NCBI RefSeq assembly: GCF_034044715.1
Contig: NZ_JAXCLW010000001.1
Span: 1,359,343 to 1,423,342, forward strand
DNA: 64,000 bases
From: Dongia_B soli
Lineage (GTDB): Bacteria > Pseudomonadota > Alphaproteobacteria > Dongiales > Dongiaceae
Direction of reading: 5' to 3'
Numbering within the stretch: position 1 is the stretch's first letter; each line of letters opens with the position of its first letter. This document shows positions 18,229 through 26,863 of the stretch, one piece after another. Made by a program: the position numbers and the translations under genes. The notes beneath the pieces were generated by a model that saw only the letters and a list, made by a program, of their open reading frames with translations, did no database searches and was not told the origin of the DNA.

Positions 18229-18765
18229 ATGCCAATCGAACAGCTAGATGAGACAGATATACGAATCCTAAAAGCCTTGCAGGCGGATGGCCGGCTGACC
18301 AATGTCGATCTCGCCGAGCGCATCAATCTCTCGCCCTCGCCTTGCCTGCGACGGACCAAGCGACTGGAGGCGGCCGGCGTCATCGCCGGCTACCGGGCGG
18401 AGATCGACCGCACCAGGGTCGGGCTGGGGCTGACGGTCTTTATCGAGATCAAGGTGGGGCGGCATTCACGCAGCAATGCCGATGAGCTGACGGCGGCTTT
18501 GCTGGCGATCCCGGAGGTCGTCTCCTGCTGCATGGTTTCCGGCGCCGCCGATTTCCTGGTAGAACTGGCGGTTGCGGATCTCGCCGCCTATGAGCGCCTT
18601 TTGTCGGATCGGCTACTGGTCCTGCCGATGATTGCCGATATTCGCTCGAATTTCGCGCTTCGCGTGATCAAGACAGCAGGTCCACTGGCGCTACCCGACA
18701 CGCCGCCGCCGAAGCAACCCTCAGGCTACCGATCCTCATCCGTCTCGCCCGCCGGCCCGGTATAA
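18229..18765 (+). CDS. Lrp/AsnC family transcriptional regulator
   Basis: A 178-residue regulator. Residues ~5-65 form the winged helix-turn-helix (LDETDIRILKALQADGRLTN, then LSPSPCLRR), and ~70-150 the RAM ligand-binding domain. Members bind amino acids and often govern a divergent exporter, which fits the EamA gene next door. The ATG at 18229 is the standard N-terminus. The C-terminus runs 40 bases past the stop of the converging DUF2889 gene and is Pro/Ser-rich, longer than usual. Confidence 0.93.
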   Translation: MPIEQLDETDIRILKALQADGRLTNVDLAERINLSPSPCLRRTKRLEAAGVIAGYRAEIDRTRVGLGLTVFIEIKVGRHSRSNADELTAALLAIPEVVSCCMVSGAADFLVELAVADLAAYERLLSDRLLVLPMIADIRSNFALRVIKTAGPLALPDTPPPKQPSGYRSSSVSPAGPV

Positions 18766-19379
18766 AACGCCGGCCATTGCTGGCGAACGATCTCACCGTC
18801 CGAAGCGAGCGCGTGGCAAGTGTCAAGGAAGCCGGGCTTGCGCCGCTTGGCGCTGCTCGCATCGCCGGGATCGGTCGGGGGACCTTCCGTCTTGCTCTCG
18901 CCACCCTCACGCTTTATCTGCTCTCGCTTCGTGCGCTCGCGATGGCTGTAGATCGTTTGGAATGCCACCGTGCCCATGGCGCGCAGCATCTCCACATGAT
19001 GGGTGCAGCCATGGCTGCCGCCGAAATGCTGCCGTAGCACGCGGCTCCAGCCGGGCCCGACGCGGGCGCCGCGCAGCTGTTGGAAGGCGGGAATGATCGC
19101 CGCGCAGATTTCATAGGGGCTGGCTGCCGTCACCACGGCGATCTCGACGATGGTGAAATCGTCATCCAGCGTCAGGCGGATGCGCATGTCGTGGTAGGGC
19201 TCGCCTGCGGGAATGGTGCCGCGCCATTGATTGGGAAAATCGTAGGTCTTGGCATCGGTCATCCGCCCTTCGATGTCATAAAGGCCATCGCTGCGGCGGA
19301 AGCCGCGAAAATCATATTTGCGTTGATGGATTTCTTCACGCGAGGCGGGCGGGGGAAGCTCGGTAGGATAGCTGGTCAT
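18726..19379 (-). CDS. DUF2889 domain protein
   Basis: A 217-residue soluble protein matching DUF2889: an N-terminal YDFRGFRRSDGLYDIEGRMTD block, a central DMRIRLTLDD-F-I region, HGCTHHVEMLRAM, and a C-terminal FLDTCHAL--DG--V---WP. The conserved His and Cys in GCTHH suggest a metal or catalytic site, but no function is established. Residues ~150-175 form a charged, low-complexity insert (KREGGESKTEG). It lies 16 bases upstream of a gene on the opposite side of an intact operon, and follows the CorC-like gene on the same strand. Confidence 0.85.
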   Translation of the reverse strand: MTSYPTELPPPASREEIHQRKYDFRGFRRSDGLYDIEGRMTDAKTYDFPNQWRGTIPAGEPYHDMRIRLTLDDDFTIVEIAVVTAASPYEICAAIIPAFQQLRGARVGPGWSRVLRQHFGGSHGCTHHVEMLRAMGTVAFQTIYSHRERTKREQIKREGGESKTEGPPTDPGDASSAKRRKPGFLDTCHALASDGEIVRQQWPAFYTGPAGETDEDR

Positions 19380-19395
19380 GCGATCTCATATGCTT

Positions 19396-20772
19396 TCAAT
19401 GCGACTCGCGCCGCTGGCGGTCGCCTTTCGGGCCGGCTAGCAGGACGGTCACTTCGCCATTGCCGTTCTGCTCGGTACCATCGGCTTCCGGATTGACCGG
19501 GGTTAGCCGCAGCCGTTTCACTTGGTTGCGCTGGCGTTCGAGAATCTCGAAACGGAAGCCATAGAAGACGAAAACCTGTCCAGGCATCGGGATTTGCCGC
19601 GCCTCATGCAGCACCAGACCGGCCACGGTCGAAGCTTCCTCATCGGGCAGCCGCCAGCCGAATTCGCGGTTGAGGTCGCGCAAGGTCACGCTGCCATCGA
19701 CCAGATAGCTGCCGTCTTCTTCCGGATGCACCCCTTCGACGCTAACATCATGTTCATCGGCGATATCGCCGACGATCTCTTCCAGAATGTCTTCCAGCGT
19801 GACGATCCCCATCAGCGCGCCGTATTCATCGACCACGATAGCGAAATGTTCGCGCCTCTTGCGGAAGGCCTCGAGTTGCGCCAGCAGGCTGGTGCTGTCG
19901 GGAATGAACCAGGGCTTTGCGGCCAGGCTTTCGATATCGAGGCCATCGACCTGCCAGGCATTGGCTTCCAAAGCGCGCAGCAGCGCCTTGGCATGCAACA
20001 CGCCGATGATATTGTCTGGCTCGTCGCGCCAGAGCGGGATGCGGGTATGCGGGCTGGCCAGAACCTCGCGGACGATCTCCGCCGCTGGCTGGCTGGCCTC
20101 GATCATCACCATATTGCGGCGGTGGACCATGATATCCGAAACCGGTACATCGTCGAGATCGAGGATCGAATGCAGCATGGCATTCGCTTCCCGAATTTCC
20201 TCGGTCGACTCCGAATGCAGATCGATGGCGCCGCGCAATTCTTCCAGCCGTTCTTCGGTGCCGGGGGTGGCGGCCACCTGGACGCCGAACAGGCGGAGCA
20301 GGCCGTTGACGATGAGCTGTGTCACCTTGGTGATCGGATAAGCGAGACGCACCAGGAGCCAGAGGGGTGGCGAGGCAAGCAGCGCGCAGCGATCGGCATT
20401 GTTGATCGCGAAGGTCTTCGGCATCACCTCGGCAAAGATGAAGAGTACGCTGGTCGCGGCGATCGTGGCGATCCAGAAGGCCATGCCGCTATGACCGACA
20501 TATTGGTCCATCACCAGAGTCATTAGGGCGGCGGTGGCGCTGTTGAGCGCCGTATTTCCAAGCAGGATAGTGCTGATCACGCGCTCCATGCGGCCATGCA
20601 GTTTGGCCACGGTCTTGGCGCGGGGGTTGCCCTGGCTGACCAGCGCATGGATCCGCGCCCGCGAGGCGGCAGTCAAGGCGGTCTCCGAGCCCGAGAAGAA
20701 ACCGGAGCAGAGGATCAGGCAGATCAACAGCGCAATATAAAGAATCATCACCGTCGTCGGCGTCACGCTCAT
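19396..20772 (-). CDS. HlyC/CorC family protein (DUF21-CBS-CorC)
   Basis: A 458-residue inner-membrane protein. Residues ~5-190 are the DUF21/CNNM membrane domain (SGFFSGSETALTAASRARI), ~205-330 a CBS pair (VPVSDIMVHR and FAIVVDEYGALMGIVTLEDI), and ~345-425 the CorC/HlyC domain. Relatives are linked to magnesium and cobalt efflux; several annotated as hemolysins are not. The ATG at 20772 directly abuts GGGGAG, while a GTG two codons on (20766) has ideal spacing and may be the real start. It follows aroB on the same strand after 57 bases. Confidence 0.9.
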   Translation of the reverse strand: MSVTPTTVMILYIALLICLILCSGFFSGSETALTAASRARIHALVSQGNPRAKTVAKLHGRMERVISTILLGNTALNSATAALMTLVMDQYVGHSGMAFWIATIAATSVLFIFAEVMPKTFAINNADRCALLASPPLWLLVRLAYPITKVTQLIVNGLLRLFGVQVAATPGTEERLEELRGAIDLHSESTEEIREANAMLHSILDLDDVPVSDIMVHRRNMVMIEASQPAAEIVREVLASPHTRIPLWRDEPDNIIGVLHAKALLRALEANAWQVDGLDIESLAAKPWFIPDSTSLLAQLEAFRKRREHFAIVVDEYGALMGIVTLEDILEEIVGDIADEHDVSVEGVHPEEDGSYLVDGSVTLRDLNREFGWRLPDEEASTVAGLVLHEARQIPMPGQVFVFYGFRFEILERQRNQVKRLRLTPVNPEADGTEQNGNGEVTVLLAGPKGDRQRRESH

Positions 20773-20829
20773 CTCCCCAGAAAGTTCTGCCGGTTGGAAA
20801 GTGTCGATTGTCGGGTGGCTGGGTCGACC

Positions 20830-21954
20830 TCAGGCGGCGATGCTGACTTCCAGCAAGGTGGCGACCTCGGCGAGATCAACATAGGCTGGTGAGAAGGCCT
20901 TGCCGATGCCATGAGCCAAGACGAAGCCGATCCGCCCGTCTTTCACCTTCTTGTCCTTGCCCATATGCTCGATCAGCCGCTCGGCGACCCAGTTCCGCCC
21001 TTCGACCCAGCCGGGATCGGTCGGCAGGCCGATGCTGGCGAGATGCCGCCGCAACCTCGCCGCATCTTCCAGCGGCGCCAGGCCCAGCCGGGCGGAGAGA
21101 TCGAAGGCCATGACCATGCCGATCGCCACCGCCTCGCCATGCAGCAATTCGTCGGAATAGCCGCATTCGGCTTCCAGCGCATGGCCGAACGTGTGGCCGA
21201 GATTGAGCAGCGCGCGTTGCGCCGATTCGCGCTCGTCGGCGCCGACAATGCCGGCTTTGGCACGGCAACTGGTGACAATCGCTTGTCGCCTAGCGGCTTC
21301 GTCGCCGGCGATGATCCCGGCAGCGTGACATTCCAGCCAGGTGAAGAATTCGGAACTGTCGATCAAGCCGTATTTCACCACTTCAGCATAGCCGGCCCGC
21401 AATTCGCGCTTCGGTAGCGTGTCAAGTGCTGCGGTATCGGCCAGAACCAAGCGCGGCTGGTAGAAACTGCCGATCAGGTTCTTGCCCTGGGCCATATTGA
21501 TGCCGGTCTTGCCGCCGACCGAACTGTCGACTTGGGCGAGCAATGTGGTCGGCACCTGAATGAAGTCGACGCCGCGCAGCAGGATCGAGGCGGCGAAGCC
21601 GGTGAGATCGCCGATTACGCCGCCGCCCAATGCGACCAATGTGGTGCTGCGCTCGGCCTTGAGGTCGAGCAGGCGGCCGCACAGCTCTTCTAACTGCGCG
21701 AAGCTCTTGGTCTGTTCGCCGGCCGGCAGCACGATGCGCTGGGTCGCGATGCCAGCCTGCACAAAGGCTTGGTCCAGGACCTCCAGGTGATGTCGGGCGA
21801 CATTGGCATCGGTGACGATGATGACGCGCTTCTGGTTGAGCAGCGGTGCTGCGAATTCGCCGGCCCGGCTGATGAGGCCGCGCCCCACCAGGATATCGTA
21901 GCTGCGGGTACCGAGCTCGACGCGGACGGTCTCGGCTTGGTCGATCCGGCTCAT
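20830..21954 (-). CDS. aroB: 3-dehydroquinate synthase
   Basis: A 374-residue NAD- and metal-dependent enzyme of the shikimate pathway that converts DAHP to 3-dehydroquinate. Conserved stretches include LPAGEQTKS, ALGGGVIGDLTGFAAS, the metal ligands in YAEVVKYG and LNLGHTFGHALE, and HGEAVAIGM. The start ATG overlaps the aroK stop as ATGA, giving translational coupling in an aroK-aroB operon. Confidence 0.97.
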   Translation of the reverse strand: MSRIDQAETVRVELGTRSYDILVGRGLISRAGEFAAPLLNQKRVIIVTDANVARHHLEVLDQAFVQAGIATQRIVLPAGEQTKSFAQLEELCGRLLDLKAERSTTLVALGGGVIGDLTGFAASILLRGVDFIQVPTTLLAQVDSSVGGKTGINMAQGKNLIGSFYQPRLVLADTAALDTLPKRELRAGYAEVVKYGLIDSSEFFTWLECHAAGIIAGDEAARRQAIVTSCRAKAGIVGADERESAQRALLNLGHTFGHALEAECGYSDELLHGEAVAIGMVMAFDLSARLGLAPLEDAARLRRHLASIGLPTDPGWVEGRNWVAERLIEHMGKDKKVKDGRIGFVLAHGIGKAFSPAYVDLAEVATLLEVSIAA

Positions 21955-22598
21955 GGCGCCACCTTGCGTGGCGCGAAGGTCGAATGGGCCGCCGGGCGAT
22001 GATCGTTCAGCGCGGCGATCACCCGGGCCAGGGTGGCTTCGGGGGGGCCGTCGGTGGAGTCCACTGTCAGATCCGCTTCGGCATAGACCGGATAGCGGAT
22101 GCCCATCAGCTCGGCCAGCTTCTGCCGCTGGTCGACATTCTGCAACAATGGCCGCTCATTGCGCCGGGCGACGCGTTTGACCAGCAGATCAAGGTCAGCC
22201 CGCAGCCAGATGGAGAATGCCCGCTCCTTGATCAAGGCGCGGGTGTTAGGGTCCATGAAGGCGCCACCGCCGGTTGCCAGCACATGAACCGGATTACCAA
22301 GCAACCGCTGGATGACACGGCGTTCGCCATCCCGGAAGGCCTGTTCGCCATGCCGGGCGAAAATATCGGAAATGCTGCAACCAGCCGCTGCCTCAATCTC
22401 GCGATCGGCATCGGTGAAGGGCAGGTGCAGATGGGCGGCCAAGCGCTTGCCGATGCAGCTCTTGCCCGCACCCATGAGTCCGACCAGGACAATGGTGCGG
22501 TCGACCGGCTGCGCCACGGCCGGCAACGCGGTGTGTGCCGCTCGCCCGGCAGCGGCCTCTTCATCCCGACTTTCGGCCTCTGTCGGCACCCCGGTCAT
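21951..22598 (-). CDS. aroK: Shikimate kinase
   Basis: A 215-residue P-loop kinase that phosphorylates shikimate. Walker A is GLMGAGKS, followed by the shikimate-binding DADREIE and GGGAFMD stretches and the lid RNERPLL. The ATG at 22598 (MTGVPTEAES) leaves a ~32-residue N-terminal extension before the kinase core. A TTG at 22625 is in frame but has less support. The gene diverges from the small membrane protein at 22798. Confidence 0.95.
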   Translation of the reverse strand: MTGVPTEAESRDEEAAAGRAAHTALPAVAQPVDRTIVLVGLMGAGKSCIGKRLAAHLHLPFTDADREIEAAAGCSISDIFARHGEQAFRDGERRVIQRLLGNPVHVLATGGGAFMDPNTRALIKERAFSIWLRADLDLLVKRVARRNERPLLQNVDQRQKLAELMGIRYPVYAEADLTVDSTDGPPEATLARVIAALNDHRPAAHSTFAPRKVAP

Positions 22599-22797
22599 CG
22601 ATACCCAACCTTTCGATCCAGCCAAGCGTTTCCGCCATAATTGAACACTAGCATAATTCTCAAGCCCTGTGGCAAGTTAGCGGTCAAATCGATGCGAGTC
22701 GCGCCACGCTTCCCAGGCTGCCTGTCGCCTGGATGACTGCCTCGTGAATGGCAGTGACCGTGGCTTCGCCGCCAGTTGCTTAGGGAAGTTTGGGTAT

Positions 22798-22941
22798 ATG
22801 CACAAAGCGCTTTTAGGTCTCTTCATCGCTGTCATCGTCATCATCGGCGGCGCCGTGGCCGTATTGGCGGCTTGGGACTTGCCGGCGCCGACCGCGCAGA
22901 TGGAAGTGCAAATCCCGAATGATCGCCTTTCTCTGCAATAA
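22798..22941 (+). CDS. Small single-pass membrane protein (47 residues)
   Basis: The peptide MHKALLGLFIAVIVIIGG continues into a hydrophobic segment of ~22 residues, then AAWDLPAPT and a short polar tail ending NDRLSLQ. An AGGGAAG site lies about 10 bases upstream. I recall similar tiny proteins with a W-D-(I/L)-P-A-P-T tail before this exported-protein/xerD pair in other Rhodospirillales, but cannot verify it. Its last 23 bases overlap the next gene in another frame, pointing to coupling. Function unknown. Confidence 0.65.
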   Translation: MHKALLGLFIAVIVIIGGAVAVLAAWDLPAPTAQMEVQIPNDRLSLQ

Positions 22942-24778
22942 GTCGCGGATAACCCTGCCGGTCCTGACTTGGCGGGTCGCCCTGCTGTCCTGCGCCATCG
23001 GCGTCGTGCCCATGGTCGCTCTGGCGCAAACCGCCACCAATGCGCCGGTTCAACTCGGCGTGCCATCGCCTAGTCAGTCGACCGGCGGGGACGCCGGCCC
23101 TGATCAGCCCGATTACAATCCCGGCGGGGTCACCTCCACGCCGCTGCCACCGCTGCCTCGTCAGATGCCGGACCAGCAGGTACCGGGCCAACAGGTACCG
23201 GGCGCCAACGGGGAGAGTATCTCCAATGCCGCGCCCGCCGATGCGGGCAATGTGACGACAACGGGCCAGGCACCCGGCCTGATCGACGACCGGCAGGGCG
23301 GCCTTGGCACTGGCTTGTGGCAAGGGTCCAGCGCGGTGAAGTTGACGGCGCTCCTGCCGCAATTGCCGGCGCCGGTGAGCGAACCTGCCTTGCGCGACTT
23401 GCAGCTTCGCCTGCTCCTGACCCAGGCGGCGGGGCCGAGCGCTGCAGCCGGGATCGACAGTCTGGTGCCGTTGCGGGCCGATCGCCTCCATGTCATGGGC
23501 TTCGATGACGAGGCCTTGCAACTGGCCCAGCAACGGGGTGTGCCTGGGGTGGTAAGCGATCCGCGTGAAGCGGTCGACCGGCTCTGGATAAGTGATGACA
23601 AGGATGGCGCCTGCAAGCAGGTGCAAGCACAAGTCGCCGATGAACAATCCATCGAAGCCTATTGGCGCCGCGCCCTGGTCTACTGCCAGATCCTCCAGGG
23701 CGAGACCGACCGGGCCTCGATCGGCCTTGATCTGTTGCGCGAGCAGGCAGCCGGCGATCCGCAGACCAAGGATTTCATCACCGTTGCTTCGGTCCTGCTG
23801 GGCGATACCAAGGCGCAGGGTATCAAGAAGCCGATCGCCAATCCCGATCCGCTACTGGCGGCGATGATGAAGCAGGCGAAGCTGCCGGGCGCAGCGGCAA
23901 GTGCTTCTGTGCGGCCGACCGGCGTTGCCTTGACGGCTGCCATCGCGCGCGATGGCAGCAAGCCCTTGCTGGAGCGAATCCAGGCTGCCGAGACCGCTTT
24001 TGCCTTCGGGCTGATTTCGGCGGATGAACTAGCCGCCCTCTATCAGCAGGTGAAAGCCGCCGCTGCAGATACGGAACTGGCGGGCGCCGACACACCGGAG
24101 CACCGCGCCAGGCTCTATCAGCGGGCACAGCAAGGGCAGATGCCCGAGAGCCGTTTGCAATGGGTGACCCAGGCTTTGCGCGACGCGCGGGCGCGTGGCG
24201 ACTATTTCAGCGCCGTGGCGCTCTATGCGCCGCTTCTCGCACAGATGACACCCAATCCGAGTCTGGCGCAATTCGCCCCTGAAGTGGCCCGCGCCTTGTT
24301 TGCTGCCGGCAATACCGATCGCGCCGGCTTCTGGCTCAATCTGGCGACCGGTCCCGGCAGCAATCCGCAAACCGCGCGCGACGCCGCCGGCCTGCGGCTG
24401 CTGGGGCGTATCGCCGGTCTCTATGGCAGCCGCGATGCCGGGACCGATCCAGTCGCCGACTGGCGGCAAGCGAGTGGCGCCAGTGAGGCGGCGGGCGAGC
24501 GGCTTTACGGCATCCTGGCTGGACTTGGCGACAGTGTTGCTGGCCGCGACGCAACGAGTTTCGCCGGCGGTAATCGAGATATTGCCGCGGCAGCGCAAGC
24601 GGGGCGGCGGGGCGAGACCGTGCTGCTGGCGCTGATCGCCCTTAACGCCAACGGCAAGAAACTGGCCCAGGCCGATAGCGCTGCCTTGGCGCAGTCATTG
24701 GGTGGCTTGACCGCTGTCGGCCTGCAACAGGATGCGCGCCGCATCGGCACTGAGGCAGCCATCCTGGCCGGCCTCTGA
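22919..24778 (+). CDS. Exported protein of unknown function
   Basis: A 619-residue protein. A long signal peptide ends near VVPMVALA-QT. Residues ~40-120 form a Pro/Gly/Gln-rich linker that contains a duplicated QVPGQ motif. From ~130 on, the sequence is Ala/Leu-rich and predicted helical in short repeated pairs, recalling TPR or similar solenoids but without a clear TPR consensus. It lies between the small membrane protein, which it overlaps, and xerD, 13 bases downstream. I do not recognise the family. A periplasmic scaffold or envelope role is a guess from composition alone. Confidence 0.7.
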   Translation: MIAFLCNKSRITLPVLTWRVALLSCAIGVVPMVALAQTATNAPVQLGVPSPSQSTGGDAGPDQPDYNPGGVTSTPLPPLPRQMPDQQVPGQQVPGANGESISNAAPADAGNVTTTGQAPGLIDDRQGGLGTGLWQGSSAVKLTALLPQLPAPVSEPALRDLQLRLLLTQAAGPSAAAGIDSLVPLRADRLHVMGFDDEALQLAQQRGVPGVVSDPREAVDRLWISDDKDGACKQVQAQVADEQSIEAYWRRALVYCQILQGETDRASIGLDLLREQAAGDPQTKDFITVASVLLGDTKAQGIKKPIANPDPLLAAMMKQAKLPGAAASASVRPTGVALTAAIARDGSKPLLERIQAAETAFAFGLISADELAALYQQVKAAAADTELAGADTPEHRARLYQRAQQGQMPESRLQWVTQALRDARARGDYFSAVALYAPLLAQMTPNPSLAQFAPEVARALFAAGNTDRAGFWLNLATGPGSNPQTARDAAGLRLLGRIAGLYGSRDAGTDPVADWRQASGASEAAGERLYGILAGLGDSVAGRDATSFAGGNRDIAAAAQAGRRGETVLLALIALNANGKKLAQADSAALAQSLGGLTAVGLQQDARRIGTEAAILAGL

Positions 24779-24791
24779 CACGGTTGGTCCG

Positions 24792-25781
24792 ATGCCGGCC
24801 GCCCATCTCGATGCCTTTCTCGAAATGCTGACGGCGGAGCGCAATGCCGCGCCCAATACGCAGGCGGCCTATCGGCGCGATCTCGAAGAAGTGGGCATTT
24901 TCCTGGCAAAGCGCGGCAAGGATCTGACCGGCGCCCGGTCGGAGGATCTCAGCGCCTATCTTTCTATGCTGGCCGCTGCCGGTGCCAAGCCCAGCACCGC
25001 GGCCCGCCGGCTCAGCGCCTTGCGGCAATACTACAGATTCGTCGTTGGTGAAGGCTGGCGCAGCGACGATCCCACGGGCGTCCTCGATAGTCCCCGGCTC
25101 GGCCGGCCTCTGCCAAAGCTGCTCGACGAGGACGAGATGGCCCGGCTCATCCAGGCTTGCGTCGCCTTGGACGGTGCCGAAGGTGCGCGGCTCACGGCGC
25201 TCACCGAACTCCTTTATGCCGCCGGGCTGCGGGTTTCCGAACTGGTCGCCCTGCCGCTGGCGGCAGTCTTGCGCGACCAGCCTTTCCTGGTCGTACGCGG
25301 CAAGGGATCGAAGGAACGGATGGTGCCGCTCAATCCATCGGCCAAGGCGGCCCTGGCGGCTTATCTCGATGTCAGGTCCCAATTCCTGCCACGGGACAAA
25401 AAGGGTGCACCGATCAAAGCCTCGCCCTGGCTCTTCCCCTCGCGCGGCGCGGCCGGCCATCTGACGCGCCAGCGTTTCGGGCAAATGCTGAAGGAGATCG
25501 CGGTGAAAGCGGGGATCGATCCGGCCCGGCTTTCGCCGCATGTGATCCGGCATGCCTTCGCCACCCATCTCTTGGATCACGGCGCCGATTTCCGGGCGCT
25601 GCAGAAAATGCTGGGCCATGCCGATATAACGACGACACAGATCTATACTCATGTCGTTTCCGGTCGATTAAAAGATCTCGTCGCCCGGCATCATCCTCTG
25701 GCCAATTCCGTCTCGTCCGGTCCGCCGGATCAATCCGCCGGGCCGTTGCACCGACCAAAGGACGACGCAGCTAAAGATTGA
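24792..25781 (+). CDS. xerD: Site-specific tyrosine recombinase XerD
   Basis: A 329-residue recombinase that resolves chromosome dimers at dif with XerC. The N-terminal SAM-like domain starts HLDAFLEMLTAERNAAPNT. The catalytic set is visible: Arg in AAGLRVSEL, Lys in GKGSKER, His and Arg in SPHVIRHAFATH, His in LGHADITTTQIY, and the nucleophile Tyr in IYTHV. The position next to aroK fits xerD rather than xerC. The ATG at 24792 is used; the open frame extends 20 codons upstream into the preceding gene. The C-terminal tail after ARHHPLA is about 25 residues longer than usual. Confidence 0.92.
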   Translation: MPAAHLDAFLEMLTAERNAAPNTQAAYRRDLEEVGIFLAKRGKDLTGARSEDLSAYLSMLAAAGAKPSTAARRLSALRQYYRFVVGEGWRSDDPTGVLDSPRLGRPLPKLLDEDEMARLIQACVALDGAEGARLTALTELLYAAGLRVSELVALPLAAVLRDQPFLVVRGKGSKERMVPLNPSAKAALAAYLDVRSQFLPRDKKGAPIKASPWLFPSRGAAGHLTRQRFGQMLKEIAVKAGIDPARLSPHVIRHAFATHLLDHGADFRALQKMLGHADITTTQIYTHVVSGRLKDLVARHHPLANSVSSGPPDQSAGPLHRPKDDAAKD

Positions 25782-25862
25782 CAGCGTCGGCCCGGTCGGG
25801 CCAAAAACTGCCTGCCGAAGACGGAGGGGGCGTTCTGCAACCGCCATTGGACAGGTACAGGC

Positions 25863-26843
25863 ATGAGCTTCAAGATCGTCGAACAAGCGCCGGCGCGACT
25901 CAATCGCAGTGAATTGGCCGTTCCCGGCAGTCAGCCGCAACTCTTTGAAAAAGCAGCAAAATCGGCTGCGGATGTGATTTTCCTGGACCTTGAGGACGCG
26001 GTTGCGCCGGATGACAAGGCGCAGGCCCGCAAGAACATCATCGCGGCGCTGCGCGACGTCGATTGGGGTACCAAGACGATGTCCGTGCGCATCAATGGAC
26101 TCGATACCCATTATATGTACCGGGATGTGGTCGATGTGATCGAGCAGGGCGGCGAGCGCCTGGACCTCATCATGATCCCCAAAGTCGGCACCGCCGCCGA
26201 CGTCTATGCCGTCGACATGCTGGTCACCCAATGCGAAGCGGCAATCGGCCGGAAGAAGCGGATCGGTTTCGAAATGATCATCGAAACGGCACTCGGCATG
26301 CAGAACGTGCATGAGATCGCCGCGGCCTCGAAGCGCAATGAAAGCCTGCATTTCGGCGTGGCCGATTACGCCGCCTCGACCAAGGCGCGCACCACCAATA
26401 TCGGCGGCGCCAATCCGGCCTATTCGATTCTTACCGATAAGGATGAGGCCGGCAATCGCGACATCCATTGGGGCGATATGTGGCATTATGCCATCGCCCG
26501 CATGGTGGTGGCGGCGCGGGCGAACGGTCTTCGTCCGGTCGATGGTCCTTTCGGCGATTTCTCCGATCCGGAAGGCTATAAGGCCGGCGGCAATCGCGCC
26601 GGTGTCCTCGGCTGCGAAGGCAAATGGGCGATCCATCCGAGTCAGGTCGAGCTTGCCAATCAGCTCTTCACGCCCAGCGAGGCGGAAGTGAAGAAGGCTG
26701 AGCGCATTATGGAAGCGATGGCTCAGGCCCAGCGTGAAGGCCGTGGTGCGGTCTCGCTGGACGGTCGTTTGATCGATCTGGCCTCGATCCGTCAGGCTGA
26801 AGTCCTGGTCGCCAAGGCGAAGCAGATTTCGGCAGCGAAATAA
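25863..26843 (+). CDS. mcl1: L-malyl-CoA/beta-methylmalyl-CoA lyase
   Basis: A 326-residue CitE-like aldol lyase that cleaves malyl-CoA to acetyl-CoA and glyoxylate and acts on beta-methylmalyl-CoA. It follows the Rhodobacter Mcl1 pattern closely: FLDLEDAVAPDDKAQAR, SVRINGLDT, IMIPKVG, VDGPFGDFSDPEG and GKWAIHPSQV. Mg-binding Glu and Asp are in FEMIIETA and LDLEDAV. It fits use of the ethylmalonyl-CoA pathway or glyoxylate chemistry and pairs logically with meaB elsewhere in the window. accA follows after 20 bases. Confidence 0.92.
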   Translation: MSFKIVEQAPARLNRSELAVPGSQPQLFEKAAKSAADVIFLDLEDAVAPDDKAQARKNIIAALRDVDWGTKTMSVRINGLDTHYMYRDVVDVIEQGGERLDLIMIPKVGTAADVYAVDMLVTQCEAAIGRKKRIGFEMIIETALGMQNVHEIAAASKRNESLHFGVADYAASTKARTTNIGGANPAYSILTDKDEAGNRDIHWGDMWHYAIARMVVAARANGLRPVDGPFGDFSDPEGYKAGGNRAGVLGCEGKWAIHPSQVELANQLFTPSEAEVKKAERIMEAMAQAQREGRGAVSLDGRLIDLASIRQAEVLVAKAKQISAAK

Positions 26844-26863
26844 CAACAAGGTAGATGCAGTAA

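Noticed and set aside
17229..18383. A 384-codon minus-strand open frame next to the EamA frame
   Set aside because: The product is Arg/Pro-rich without hydrophobic helices. The overlapping EamA frame is clearly real.
25788..25806. GGCCC-GGTC-GGGCC hairpin after xerD
   Set aside because: The stem is only five bases and is followed by an A-run on the plus strand. On the minus strand there is no gene for it to end.
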